Source: G965222335 sp965222335 (GTDB lineage Bacteria; Pseudomonadota; Gammaproteobacteria; Pseudomonadales; Halieaceae). Taken from it: DNA of 64,000 nt. Under the pieces are notes generated by a model that searched no databases, was not told the origin of the DNA, and saw only the letters and a list, made by a program, of their open reading frames with translations. This document shows positions 16,960 to 25,878 of the stretch, piece by piece (within the stretch, counting starts at the first letter, position 1; the number at the start of each line of letters is the position of its first letter). Location: NCBI GenBank assembly GCA_965222335.1, contig OZ244944.1:3100001-3164000 (forward strand), given 5' to 3'. A program made the position numbers and the translations under genes.

Positions 16960-18224
16960 GTCGCGCCGCCTCCTTGCCCCCGAAAGCGGCCCGGCCCTCG
17001 CTCTGGCGAACCGTGGGCAATGCGACGCGGCTTGCCCTGCGCAACCTGCGCCGCCAGTTCCGGCGCAGCCTGGCCTCACTGCTGTCGATAGGCTTCGGCG
17101 TGGCCGCGCTGCTGGTGGCCAGCGCCTATACCGAAGCACTGTTCACGGAGTTTCGCGAGGCGACGATCCAGTCCCAGTTCGGGCACATACAGGTGACCCG
17201 CCCCGGTTTCCACGCGCGTGGCCGCAGCGACCCCTGGGCGTATTTGCTGCCCGCCGAGCCCGAATTCCTGCGTGCCCGCCTGCCGGAGGGGGCGAGTCTG
17301 GCGCCGCGCCTGCTGCTCAATGGCCTGGTCAGTCACGGCGAGGTCACCGTGCCCTTTATGAGCGAGGCGATTGATCCGGCGGTGGACATGCGTGACGACA
17401 GCGCGTTGCAGCTCCTGGCGGGTGAGCGCCTGGCGGCGGGGGTGGCCGACCAGGTGATGCTGGGGCGGGGCCTCGCGCGGCAACTGTCGGTGAGCGTGGG
17501 GGATCCGGTCGTACTCCTTACCACCACTCCCGAAGGGCACCTGGCTGCGGCGGAGGTCCCGGTCGTCGGCATCTTCGCCTCCATCAGCGATGAGTTCGAC
17601 GACGCCGCACTGTACATGCCCCTGGCTTTGGGGCAGCGCCTGACCCACCAGGAGAGCGCGCACGCCTGGCTGGTCTTTCTGCAGGATACCGCCGATACGG
17701 ACATGCTCCTGCGTGAGCTGCGCGGCCAACTGCCGGAGGACCTGGGGGCCCGGCCCTGGTATGAACTGGCGGAGTTCTACCGGCGCGCGGTGACGCTGTT
17801 CGACCAGCAGCTGGCCATGGTCAAGGGGATTGTGGTGGTCATTATTCTGCTGGGGATCGGCAACACGATGATGATGAGTGTGCTGGAGCGCACGGGCGAG
17901 ATTGGCACCATGATGGCCCTGGGTGCGCGCCGGGGCGCGGTGTTGCGAGGTTTTCTGCTCGAGGGCGCGCTGCTTGGCCTGCTGGGGTCGCTTGTGGGGG
18001 TGCTTGCGGCCGTTGCCCTGGGAGCCTTGCTGGCGGCGCTGGCAATAGACATGCCGCCCCCCCCGGGCTTTACCCGGGGTTACCTGGCCACGCTCCGCTT
18101 CACTCCCACCATGGTTGCCGAGACGGTACTGCTCGCGGTGATCACAACTACCCTTGCGGCCGTCTACCCCGCCATGCGTGCCTCGCGGATGGTGATAGTC
18201 GATGCCCTTCGGGCGCTGCGCTGA
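16956..18224 (+). CDS. ABC transporter permease, FtsX/LolC type (first)
   Basis: A 422-residue permease. The ATG at 16956 overlaps the upstream stop (ATGA). Topology is typical of MacB/LolC/FtsX proteins: one N-terminal helix (SLASLLSIGFGVAALLVASAY), a large periplasmic domain of about 230 residues, then three C-terminal helices (IVVVIILLGIGNTMMMSVL, LLGLLGSLVGVLAAVALG, AETVLLAVITTTLAAVYP). ERTGEIGTMMALGARR is the characteristic cytoplasmic coupling motif between the second and third helices. Such permeases do not flip substrates but use ATP-driven movement to push lipoproteins or lipophilic compounds out of the inner membrane. Its ATPase is probably the gene at 20474. Confidence 0.9.
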   Translation: MSRAASLPPKAARPSLWRTVGNATRLALRNLRRQFRRSLASLLSIGFGVAALLVASAYTEALFTEFREATIQSQFGHIQVTRPGFHARGRSDPWAYLLPAEPEFLRARLPEGASLAPRLLLNGLVSHGEVTVPFMSEAIDPAVDMRDDSALQLLAGERLAAGVADQVMLGRGLARQLSVSVGDPVVLLTTTPEGHLAAAEVPVVGIFASISDEFDDAALYMPLALGQRLTHQESAHAWLVFLQDTADTDMLLRELRGQLPEDLGARPWYELAEFYRRAVTLFDQQLAMVKGIVVVIILLGIGNTMMMSVLERTGEIGTMMALGARRGAVLRGFLLEGALLGLLGSLVGVLAAVALGALLAALAIDMPPPPGFTRGYLATLRFTPTMVAETVLLAVITTTLAAVYPAMRASRMVIVDALRALR

Positions 18225-18234
18225 GGTGGCTGCC

Positions 18235-19455
18235 ATGCCGGAACTGCTGACCCTCGCCGCCCGCAATGTATTTCGCCAGCGCGGTCGTTCCGCAATGACA
18301 GTGCTCGCCATCACCCTGGGCGTTATTGCCCTTGTGCTGAGCGGCGGCTTCATTAAGGACACCGTGGACGAGCTGGCTGATTCGATGATCTATTCCCAGT
18401 CCGGCCACCTGCAGGTCAGCCGCGACGGCTATCGGGCGCAGGGCGGCAGCGATCTGTCCGCCTGGCAGCTGCCGCAACCGGAGCGTTTGCGCGAGAGGCT
18501 GCTGGCGCTGCCGGAGGTGGAGGATGTATTGCTGCGGCTTGTGTTCCCCGGTTTGCTCAATAACGGGCGCAGCGACTGGGTCGTGGTGGCCGAGGGTGTC
18601 GAGCCTGCCCGGGAGGCGGCGCTGGGCAGCTATATCACCATTGCCCAGGGCCGCCAGTTGCGTTCAGGCGATCACTACGCGGTGTTACTGGGTGCGGGGG
18701 TGGCCGAGGCCCTGGACGTGGCGCCCGGTGACTGGGTGGACCTGATGACCAATACGGCGGATGGCGCGGTCAACCTGCTGGAGTTCGAGGTGGTGGGTAC
18801 CTTCCAGACCTTTGCCAAGGAATATGACGCCAGAGCACTGCGCCTGCCGCTGGCGGCGGCCCGCGAGTTGCTCGGCAGCCAGGGCGCACACCTGGCCGTG
18901 CTGCGCCTGGCCCGCACCGGGGACACGCCCCGGGTGGCGGCACAGTTGCGCCAAAGCCTGGCGCCCGAGGGCTATGAGTTGCGCGACTGGCGGCAGCTGA
19001 ACCCCTTCTACGAGCAGACCGTCACCCTCTACCGTCAGCAATTCGGCTTTCTGGTGCTGGTTATCCTGCTGGTCATTGCCCTGAGTGTGGGCAACGCGAT
19101 CAACATGAGCGTGCACGAGCGCGCCGCAGAGCTCGGCACCCTGCTTGCGTGTGGCGCCCGGCAGCGCCATGTGTTTCGGCTGATTGTGCTGGAAAGTGCA
19201 CTCCTGGGACTGCTGGGGGCGGGCCTGGGCACGCTGCTGGGCAACCTGCTGGCTCTGGGCATCTCCGCGGTGGGAATTCCCATGCCGCCCCCTCCCAACT
19301 CCGATCTGGGCTATATCGCGCTGATCCGCCAGGCCTGGTGGATTACCGGCCTGGCAGCCCTGGTGGGGGTGCTGGCCCCGGTGCTTGCAGCCCTGCGCCC
19401 GGCGCGGCGGGCTGCCCGCGCGGATATCGCGGAGTCGCTGCGCCAGGCGGTTTGA
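18235..19455 (+). CDS. ABC transporter permease, FtsX/LolE type (second)
   Basis: A 406-residue permease homologous to the preceding one and starting 10 bases after it; the GAGGTGG ribosome-binding site before ATG 18235 favours this start over the upstream ATG at 18202. The N-terminal helix (AMTVLAITLGVIALVLSGGF), a periplasmic domain, ERAAELGTLLACGARQRHV and the three C-terminal helices reproduce the LolC/LolE layout. Both permeases share the sequence MPPPP between the last two helices, suggesting duplication or paired function. Together with the ATPase at 20474 they would form a LolCDE-like heteromeric complex. This is probably not the housekeeping lipoprotein sorter, because the cluster has acyl-metabolism genes and its own outer-membrane protein. 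Confidence 0.9.
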   Translation: MPELLTLAARNVFRQRGRSAMTVLAITLGVIALVLSGGFIKDTVDELADSMIYSQSGHLQVSRDGYRAQGGSDLSAWQLPQPERLRERLLALPEVEDVLLRLVFPGLLNNGRSDWVVVAEGVEPAREAALGSYITIAQGRQLRSGDHYAVLLGAGVAEALDVAPGDWVDLMTNTADGAVNLLEFEVVGTFQTFAKEYDARALRLPLAAARELLGSQGAHLAVLRLARTGDTPRVAAQLRQSLAPEGYELRDWRQLNPFYEQTVTLYRQQFGFLVLVILLVIALSVGNAINMSVHERAAELGTLLACGARQRHVFRLIVLESALLGLLGAGLGTLLGNLLALGISAVGIPMPPPPNSDLGYIALIRQAWWITGLAALVGVLAPVLAALRPARRAARADIAESLRQAV

Positions 19456-19473
19456 AGGCGGACGCGGCGCCCG

Positions 19474-20283
19474 CTAGAGGCGGCGCAGGTACTGGCGGGT
19501 GAACATATGCTCCGGCAACTCGCGCAGGGTCATGGTGTTGTACTCCAGCACCGAGTATTCGCCTTCCTTCACCGCATCCTCAATCACCAGTCGTGTCGGG
19601 CGCTCACGCCCTGCCAGCTCCTGGAAATTCTCGTAACGCGCGGTCTTGAGCAGGCGGCCCGATACCGCGTAGAAGTCGGCTTTAACCGGGCGCGCGCTGC
19701 CTTGCTCTACCCAGTATTTCACCCGGGCGTAGGTGACTCCCTCGCCCGCGGCCTCGAGGTCCAGCACCCAGCAGTCTTTGTCGTCCACGCGCTCGCGACC
19801 GGCCACGGAAGCCCGGTAATCCCCGGCAAAGTTGGCCCTGGCCAGGTCGCCATTGGCTACCTGCCCGGTCAGCCGCTGGGACAGTGACAGGCGTACCGGC
19901 TGGGAGACGCTGGGCATGAAAATCCACAGGTCGCGGCCGCGCATGAGCAGGGCCTGGCCCCGCTCTGAGGCCGGTTCCTCGGTGAGCACGATGGTGTGCT
20001 CATTGCCCCTGGACATCACCTTGTATTCGCGCACTTCCCGGGCCTCGCCGTCTTCGTGGTTGGTGACCGTCAGGCGGGTCTCAAACTGCTCCCGGGGAAA
20101 GCGAATGGCGTCTGCCTGTTGCAGCAATGCCGCAGCATCAACGGCCTCGGGCTGGTCCGCGGAGGGCGTGGCCGCGGGTGACTCGCCACTGGCGATGGCC
20201 CCTGGCGGCAGGCTCAGCAGAACCAGCATCAGGGCGCCCGGCAGGCAGGGCAGGTATGAGTTCGGGGCAGTGAAGCAGCGCAT
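19474..20283 (-). CDS. LolA-like outer membrane lipoprotein-sorting protein
   Basis: A 269-residue exported protein encoded opposite to its neighbours. I chose ATG 20283 because it begins a signal peptide (CLPGALMLVLLSLPPGAIA); an ATG 11 codons upstream is also possible. The mature part has the LolA/LolB-like half-barrel family pattern: TRLTVTNHEDGEAREVREY, LLMRGRDLWIFMPSVSQPV, FAGDYRASVAGRE, CWVLDLEA, and LLKTARYENFQELAG. Members of this periplasmic family usually sit beside FtsX- or RND-type transporters and a beta-barrel protein and are thought to carry a lipophilic cargo across the periplasm. Here it lies between the permeases and the ATPase, with its promoter region (20284-20473) divergent from the ATPase gene. 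Confidence 0.82.
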   Translation of the reverse strand: MRCFTAPNSYLPCLPGALMLVLLSLPPGAIASGESPAATPSADQPEAVDAAALLQQADAIRFPREQFETRLTVTNHEDGEAREVREYKVMSRGNEHTIVLTEEPASERGQALLMRGRDLWIFMPSVSQPVRLSLSQRLTGQVANGDLARANFAGDYRASVAGRERVDDKDCWVLDLEAAGEGVTYARVKYWVEQGSARPVKADFYAVSGRLLKTARYENFQELAGRERPTRLVIEDAVKEGEYSVLEYNTMTLRELPEHMFTRQYLRRL

Positions 20284-20473
20284 TGGTGGGAGTCCTGTAA
20301 CCTTGTTGAGCGGCATTCTCGCCCCCCGCAGTGGAGATTGCAAAGCACCGAAGGCCTCGCGGCATGGACCGCCGGGACTACCCCAAATTGGGAAAAGTCG
20401 AGTTTGTTGCGCGGGCGGGCCCCGCAGGGGTGCTATGCTTCGGCCTTATTGGCTGCTAGTCGGACAGTGTGGC

Positions 20474-21202
20474 ATGGCTATTGTGGAAGTGGAGTCGGTC
20501 TCCCGATCCTACACCCTGGGGGAACAGGACGTCCTCGCCCTGCGGGATGTCAGCCTGCGCATCGAAGCGGGTGACTTCCTGGCGATCTGCGGCCCCTCGG
20601 GCAGTGGCAAATCCACCCTGCTGAACATTATCGGCTGTATTGACACGCCTACCCGGGGCCGCGTGGCCATTGACGGCCGCGAGGTGTCAGGCCAGACACC
20701 GGACCAGCTGGCCGATCTGCGCGCGCGCTGTATTGGCTTTATCTTCCAGACTTTTAACCTGCTGCCGGTGCTTTCGGCTGCGGAGAACGTCGATTACCCA
20801 CTGATGCACCTGCCGGAGCTGGATCGCGCCGAACGCGCCCGCCGTGTGGCCCACTATCTCGGGGTTGTCGGCCTGGAGCGCTTTGCCAACCACCGGCCCA
20901 ACCAGCTGTCCGGGGGGCAGCGCCAGCGGGTGGCCATTGCCCGGGCGCTGGCGACCCATCCGCGGGTGATCCTGGCCGATGAGCCCACCGCCAACCTGGA
21001 TCGGCAGAACGGCCAGGCAATCCTGGAGCTGATGCGCGACATCAACCGCGAGGAGGGCACGACCTTCGTGTTCTCCACCCACGACGCGCACGTCATGGCC
21101 ATGGCGGAGCGGCTGGTGAGTATCGAGGACGGGTGCATCCTGGGCGATGAACCGCGACCGCCACAATCACCGGTAGCGCCCGCGGGGGATGCCCTGGCGT
21201 GA
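20474..21202 (+). CDS. ABC transporter ATP-binding protein, LolD/MacB type
   Basis: A 242-residue ATPase starting at ATG 20474. Walker A is GPSGSGKSTLL near residue 40, the Q-loop is in IFQTFNLLPVLSAAENV, the ABC signature is LSGGQRQRVAIARALA near residue 143, Walker B is VILADEPTANLD, and the H-loop is FVFSTHDAHVM. The FNLLPVLSAAENV segment is typical of the LolD/MacB/FtsE group that works with FtsX-type permeases. It should power the two permeases encoded 1-3.5 kb upstream. Its stop overlaps the GTG of the next gene (GTGA), coupling it to the AMIN/beta-barrel protein. Translation in the same frame upstream of 20474 is not supported by a signal or motif. Confidence 0.93.
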   Translation: MAIVEVESVSRSYTLGEQDVLALRDVSLRIEAGDFLAICGPSGSGKSTLLNIIGCIDTPTRGRVAIDGREVSGQTPDQLADLRARCIGFIFQTFNLLPVLSAAENVDYPLMHLPELDRAERARRVAHYLGVVGLERFANHRPNQLSGGQRQRVAIARALATHPRVILADEPTANLDRQNGQAILELMRDINREEGTTFVFSTHDAHVMAMAERLVSIEDGCILGDEPRPPQSPVAPAGDALA

Positions 21203-22992
21203 GGCTGACCGGCGCTTTGCTGTGCGGGCTGGCCTGCTGGCTGCTCTGGGCGCCGGCCCTGGCGGCTGACGCCAGTCCCGGTGCCGGCGCCAGCGCCTCC
21301 CCGGGCCCGGATGTGCGCGCCGTGCGACTTGGGCGTACCCCGGGGCGCACCCGGCTGGTTTTCGACCTCACGGCGGCGCCGTACTACCGTTGGGACATGC
21401 AGAGTGAGGGGCTCGTGCTGGAAATGGCACTGTCCCGAGGCCGCTGGGAAGCGGAGATACCGGCGCGGCTGTTCGCGGGGTCTCCGGTGCGAGACCTGGA
21501 GCACCGACAGGCGCCGGACGCCGGCGGGCTCCACCTGCGGCTCCTGCTGCGCGAGCCACAACATGTGGAAGTCTTTCCCCTGGACCCCCACGCCGGCCAG
21601 GGTTACCGCCTGGTCGTGGACCTCTACGCGCCGCGACCGGAGCGGACAGACCCAGCCCGCGAAAGCGGCGCGAGCGCGGTCGGCAAGGCGTCCGCGTCTA
21701 CCGCTGTGGCGCCGCCAACTCGGCGCCCGACGTACCCGAACACGGCCGCCGCCTCGCCCCGGGGCACTGGGCCGCCGGGAAGGCCGATCGGGGGCAGCGC
21801 GCCGGCCTGGTTGCGCAATCTGCGGATAGCGGGTTACGGCGAGCTGTCTGGGGCATACACAGTGGCCGATCCCACGCACTGGTCCCAGCTGCGCGCCCGG
21901 GTGGATCTCGGGTTGACGGGTGACCTGGGTACCGGCCTGCGCTTCAAACTGGCAGGCAGGGCCCAGGGTGACGCGGCTTACAGCCTGGAGAATGACTTCT
22001 ACCCAGCAGCGGTGCGCGAGGACCAGCGCAGTGAGTTCATGGTCCGCGAGGCCTACCTGGATGCGGGCGCCGGGAAGTGGCAGTACCGCCTGGGGCGGCA
22101 GCACGTGGTATGGGGCGAAATGGTCGGCCTGTTCCTGGCGGATGTGGTGTCGGCTCGCGACAGGCGCGAGTTCTACCTGCAGGAGTTCGACGCCCTGCGC
22201 ATTCCGCAGTGGGCGGTGCGCGCGGAACGCTTCGCCGGCAACTCGCACCTCGAGTTATTGTGGATTCCCTACCCCAGTTACGACGAGATCGGCGAGCCCG
22301 GTGCAGACTTTTACCCTTTTCCGGTACCGGCCGGCGTGCCGGTCCGCCATCGGGAGCCCACGCGCAATCTCGACAATACCCACTGGGGCCTGCGAGCCTC
22401 CCACCTGGTGGGCGGTTGGGACCTGTCGGCCTTCTATTACCAGGCGCAGGATGTGGCGCCCACCCTCTACACCGAACCTGAGGGGCTGGTGCTGCGCAAT
22501 GAGCGAGTCGAGCAACTGGGGGCGACTTTCTCCAAGGACTTCTACACCTGGGTACTGCGCGGGGAGGCGGTCCACACCACCGGGCGCAAGTTTTATACCC
22601 AGGGTAACGGCCTGGATTTCGCGCCGCAGGCCGCCGAGTCACTGGATTACGTGCTGGGCGCGACCATTCCCCGTGGGGACTGGCGTTTCGACCTGCAGTT
22701 CTACGGCCGCTACCTGTTCCAGCACCAGCGCGACTTTATCTCAGATGCCAATGAAACCGGGTTCACGGTACTGGTCAATTACGGCTTTGGTCAGGACCTG
22801 GAGTGGGAGCTCCTGTATCTGTCAGGGCTCAATCGCAGCGACTGGTCTCTGCAACCGCGCATGCTGTTCAACCTCAGCCCCGAGTGGCGCCTGCAAGTGG
22901 GTGCCGACCTGTTCGGCGGGGAGCCGATAGGCCTGTTTGGCCAGTTCGACCAGAGTGATCGCATTTACCTGGAGCTGCGGCGCTGGTTTTGA
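21199..22992 (+). CDS. AMIN-like domain plus outer-membrane beta-barrel fusion protein
   Basis: A 597-residue exported protein with GTG start overlapping the ATPase stop. A signal peptide (CGLACWLLWAPALAADA) is followed by an AMIN-like domain at about residues 35-140 (VRLGRTPGRTRLVFDLTA, LVLEMALSRG, YRLVVDLYAP), a Pro/Ala/Thr-rich linker, and from about residue 205 a beta-barrel of the DUF1302-like porin type (YRLGRQHVVWGEMVGLFLADV, many alternating aromatic strands, terminal F in LELRRWF). AMIN domains bind peptidoglycan or envelope complexes; the barrel would sit in the outer membrane. Combined with the ABC/LolA-like genes it probably forms the terminal step of a trans-envelope export path. 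The combination of the two domains is unusual. Confidence 0.78.
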   Translation: MRLTGALLCGLACWLLWAPALAADASPGAGASASPGPDVRAVRLGRTPGRTRLVFDLTAAPYYRWDMQSEGLVLEMALSRGRWEAEIPARLFAGSPVRDLEHRQAPDAGGLHLRLLLREPQHVEVFPLDPHAGQGYRLVVDLYAPRPERTDPARESGASAVGKASASTAVAPPTRRPTYPNTAAASPRGTGPPGRPIGGSAPAWLRNLRIAGYGELSGAYTVADPTHWSQLRARVDLGLTGDLGTGLRFKLAGRAQGDAAYSLENDFYPAAVREDQRSEFMVREAYLDAGAGKWQYRLGRQHVVWGEMVGLFLADVVSARDRREFYLQEFDALRIPQWAVRAERFAGNSHLELLWIPYPSYDEIGEPGADFYPFPVPAGVPVRHREPTRNLDNTHWGLRASHLVGGWDLSAFYYQAQDVAPTLYTEPEGLVLRNERVEQLGATFSKDFYTWVLRGEAVHTTGRKFYTQGNGLDFAPQAAESLDYVLGATIPRGDWRFDLQFYGRYLFQHQRDFISDANETGFTVLVNYGFGQDLEWELLYLSGLNRSDWSLQPRMLFNLSPEWRLQVGADLFGGEPIGLFGQFDQSDRIYLELRRWF

Positions 22993-23106
22993 TGCCTTGG
23001 GGCCCGCTTTCGGGGTGATCTGTGAGCCAGGCCGCATTTCTGCGCTTGGCGACCCGCCCTTCCTGGAATACAGTAAGTCTCGCGTTTTGTGAGGAGAGGC
23101 ACGGAT

Positions 23107-25878
23107 ATGCCGAGAACCAGACTGGGCACGCTGCTGGTGGCGGGAATGCTGGCGGCCTGCGGCGACCCCTTGACCGAGGAACAGCTCCTGCAAAGGGCGG
23201 AAGAGGCGATGGCCAGCGGGGATGCCAGCGCCGCCGTTGTTGACGCCAAGACGGCCCTGCAGCGCGATGCAGACAATCCCGAGGCACGCCGGCTGCTGGG
23301 CGAAGCCCTGTTGCAAGAGGGCGATCTGGTCGGTGCCGCGGCAGAATTCGAGCGTGCATTGCAAGAGGCACCCGATCCGGAAGTGGCGGCGCAGTTGGCC
23401 AGGGCGTTGCTGGAGTCGGGGCAGCCCGGCCGGCTGGTGGAATTGCAGGAAGAAGGCTTCTTCGACTTTGCCGCCGATCACCCGGTGTTCCTGGCGCATC
23501 TCTCCCGGGGCCAGTTGCTCAATGGCGATGGTTTCACCGCCGAAGCCAGTTGGCAACAGGCTGCGCAACTCGCTCCCGAACTGCCCGAGGTGCTTCTGGC
23601 CGAGGCGGTACTGCAGGCCCGCCACAAGAGCGATCTGGAGGCTGCGGAGCGCATTCTGGAGCGCCTGGTAGCGTCGTCGCCCGATTATGCGCCGGGCTGG
23701 AGCCTGTACGGCAACCTGCATCAGCTGAGCGGAGAGCTGGCTGCGGCAGAGGAGGCATTTGCCGAGGCCATCCGGATCAATCCCCGGCGCCTTGAAGACC
23801 GCCTCAGCCTCGCGGCAATGCAGGTGGAGCAGGGGGCCTTCGATCGCGCCAGCGAACATCTGGACGTCCTGCAGAAAGTGGTGCCCAATCATCCCGGGCT
23901 CAATTATGCCCAGGCGCGGGTTGCCCTCGCCGGTGGTGATAGCGAGCTCGCCCTGAAAGAGCTGGCCGAGGTCTTCAAGGTCCTGCCCAGCCACCCGCCG
24001 AGCCTGTATCTCGCCGCCAATGCCAATTTTCGCGAGGGCAACCTCGCGACCGCTGAGTCACAAATCAAGGCGTTCCTGGGCAAGCACCCGGGCAACGCCA
24101 CTGCCCGCGAGCTGCTCGCTGCGCTGCTGTTGCGCAAGGGCGAAGCCGAGCGGGCGGCTGACGAAGCCCGCGCCCTGCTGGAGGAGTCACCCATGAATCA
24201 GAAAGCCATGAGTCTGCTGGCGCTTGCCCTGAGTGCCCAGGGCTTGCATGCCGACAGCGCCGAGGTCTACACCCGGCAGGTTGCACTGGAACCCGAATCC
24301 GCGGAAGTCCGGATGGCGCTGGGCAGCGAGCTGGTCCTCGCCGGCGAAATGGAGCGCGGCCTTGCCGAGCTCGAGCGCGCCCGGGTTATTGCGCCGCAGA
24401 ATGCTGAAGTCCGCGCCCGCCTGGCCCGGGCTCTCCTGGCCGATGGAGACAACGCGTCGGCGCGACGCGAACTGGAAGAACTGGCGTCCATTGCGCCCGA
24501 TGCGCCGGCTGCGAGCCTGTTGCTGGCCAGTGTGGCCCTGCAAGAGGGTAGCGAGAGTGAGGCGGGCGACCACTATCGCCGGGCGCTGGAGATCGACCCG
24601 GCCAGTGATCAGGCCCGCCAGGGCCTGGCCAGGCTGGCGATGCGGGGTGACGACTCCGGTGCCGCGATGCAGGTGTTTCAGGAGGGGCTGGAGGCCGAGC
24701 CCGAGGATCTGGAGGGCTTGATGGGCCTTGCCGCCGTGCAGGAGGCGCGCGGCGAGCGCGAGGCCATGGCGGAGACCCTGAAACGTGCGGTCGAGGCGCA
24801 CCCGGATGCCCTGGAGCCGCGTCTGGCGCTTGGCCGCTACTATTTCCGCGAGGGGCGCCCCGGCGAAACAGCCGGTCTGCTGACCGCCGCGCGCGAGCGC
24901 CACGGTGACGACCCGCGTCTGCAGCAGTTGCTGGTGGGCGCCTACCTGGCGCTGGAGCAACCCGGCTCGGCCGTGACCGCGGGCCGCCGCCTGCAGGAAC
25001 TGGCCCCGGAGGACCCGGTGGCCCTGCGGCTCGCCGCCCAGGCGGAGCGCGCCAATGATGACCTGCCGCGGGCCGAGGCGTTGTTGCGCCGGGCGCTGGA
25101 GGTCGAGCCCGATAACGTGGCGACCCGCAAGCAGCTGATCGAGGCCCTGATGCTGCAGGGCAAGCTGGAGGAAACCAGCGAGGAACTGGCCAAGTTGCCT
25201 CCGGGAGTAGTGAGCGACCCGCAGGTCAGCCTGGCCCGGGGCCGCATCGCCCTGAGTCTGGGGCAGCCGGCGGAAGCGGAGAAGCTGCTGCGGGAGTCGC
25301 ACCGGGCGCAGCCAAGCAGCAACTCCCTGCTGTTCCTCTCCGCCAGTCTGTTGCAGCAGGACAAGGGCGACGAGGCCGAGAAACTGCTGGCGAATTGGGT
25401 GGACGAACACCCCGAGGATGGCGCAGCGATTGAACAGCTGGCCTCGCTGTACGTTGGCAGTGACAGGGATGCGCAGGCAGTGCCTCTCTACGAAACCCTG
25501 CACCGGCTGCAGCCGGACAATGTGGTGGTGCTGAATAACCTCGCCTGGACGCTGCGCCAGTCTGATCCGGGGCGGGCGCTGCAACTGGTCAGTCAGGCGC
25601 TCGAGCGCGCACCCGGCAACCCCGCGATACTGGATACCCGGGCGATGATCTTGCTGGAGCAGGGCGAGTTGCGGGCGGCCCTCGAGGCCAACAGCAAGGC
25701 CATGGAGGCGGCGCCGGACAACGCCCAGTTACGCTTTAACCGTGCACGTATCCTGGCCGCGGATGGGCAGGAGCAGGCGGCAATCGAAATCTTGCAAGCG
25801 CTGGTCGATGACCCCGCTTTTCCCGCCCGTGCCGGCACCCAGGCGCGTGAGCTGCTGCAGCGCCTGACAGCGTCCTGA
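23107..25878 (+). CDS. prsT: PEP-CTERM system TPR-repeat lipoprotein PrsT
   Basis: A 923-residue protein consisting almost entirely of tetratricopeptide repeats. I chose ATG 23107 because a GAGGAGAGG ribosome-binding site precedes it and because it begins a lipoprotein signal (LLVAGMLAACGD, lipobox LAAC, Cys about residue 19). The family is found almost only in genomes with exosortase A and is thought to support polysaccharide or PEP-CTERM protein assembly at the outer membrane; its exact action is unknown. Repeats such as NNLAWTLRQSDPGRALQLV and NPAILDTRAMILLEQGELR near the end follow the TPR pattern W/L-G-Y-A-P. The following TPR gene overlaps by one base, and the beta-barrel gene lies 115 bases upstream. 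Confidence 0.88.
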   Translation: MPRTRLGTLLVAGMLAACGDPLTEEQLLQRAEEAMASGDASAAVVDAKTALQRDADNPEARRLLGEALLQEGDLVGAAAEFERALQEAPDPEVAAQLARALLESGQPGRLVELQEEGFFDFAADHPVFLAHLSRGQLLNGDGFTAEASWQQAAQLAPELPEVLLAEAVLQARHKSDLEAAERILERLVASSPDYAPGWSLYGNLHQLSGELAAAEEAFAEAIRINPRRLEDRLSLAAMQVEQGAFDRASEHLDVLQKVVPNHPGLNYAQARVALAGGDSELALKELAEVFKVLPSHPPSLYLAANANFREGNLATAESQIKAFLGKHPGNATARELLAALLLRKGEAERAADEARALLEESPMNQKAMSLLALALSAQGLHADSAEVYTRQVALEPESAEVRMALGSELVLAGEMERGLAELERARVIAPQNAEVRARLARALLADGDNASARRELEELASIAPDAPAASLLLASVALQEGSESEAGDHYRRALEIDPASDQARQGLARLAMRGDDSGAAMQVFQEGLEAEPEDLEGLMGLAAVQEARGEREAMAETLKRAVEAHPDALEPRLALGRYYFREGRPGETAGLLTAARERHGDDPRLQQLLVGAYLALEQPGSAVTAGRRLQELAPEDPVALRLAAQAERANDDLPRAEALLRRALEVEPDNVATRKQLIEALMLQGKLEETSEELAKLPPGVVSDPQVSLARGRIALSLGQPAEAEKLLRESHRAQPSSNSLLFLSASLLQQDKGDEAEKLLANWVDEHPEDGAAIEQLASLYVGSDRDAQAVPLYETLHRLQPDNVVVLNNLAWTLRQSDPGRALQLVSQALERAPGNPAILDTRAMILLEQGELRAALEANSKAMEAAPDNAQLRFNRARILAADGQEQAAIEILQALVDDPAFPARAGTQARELLQRLTAS

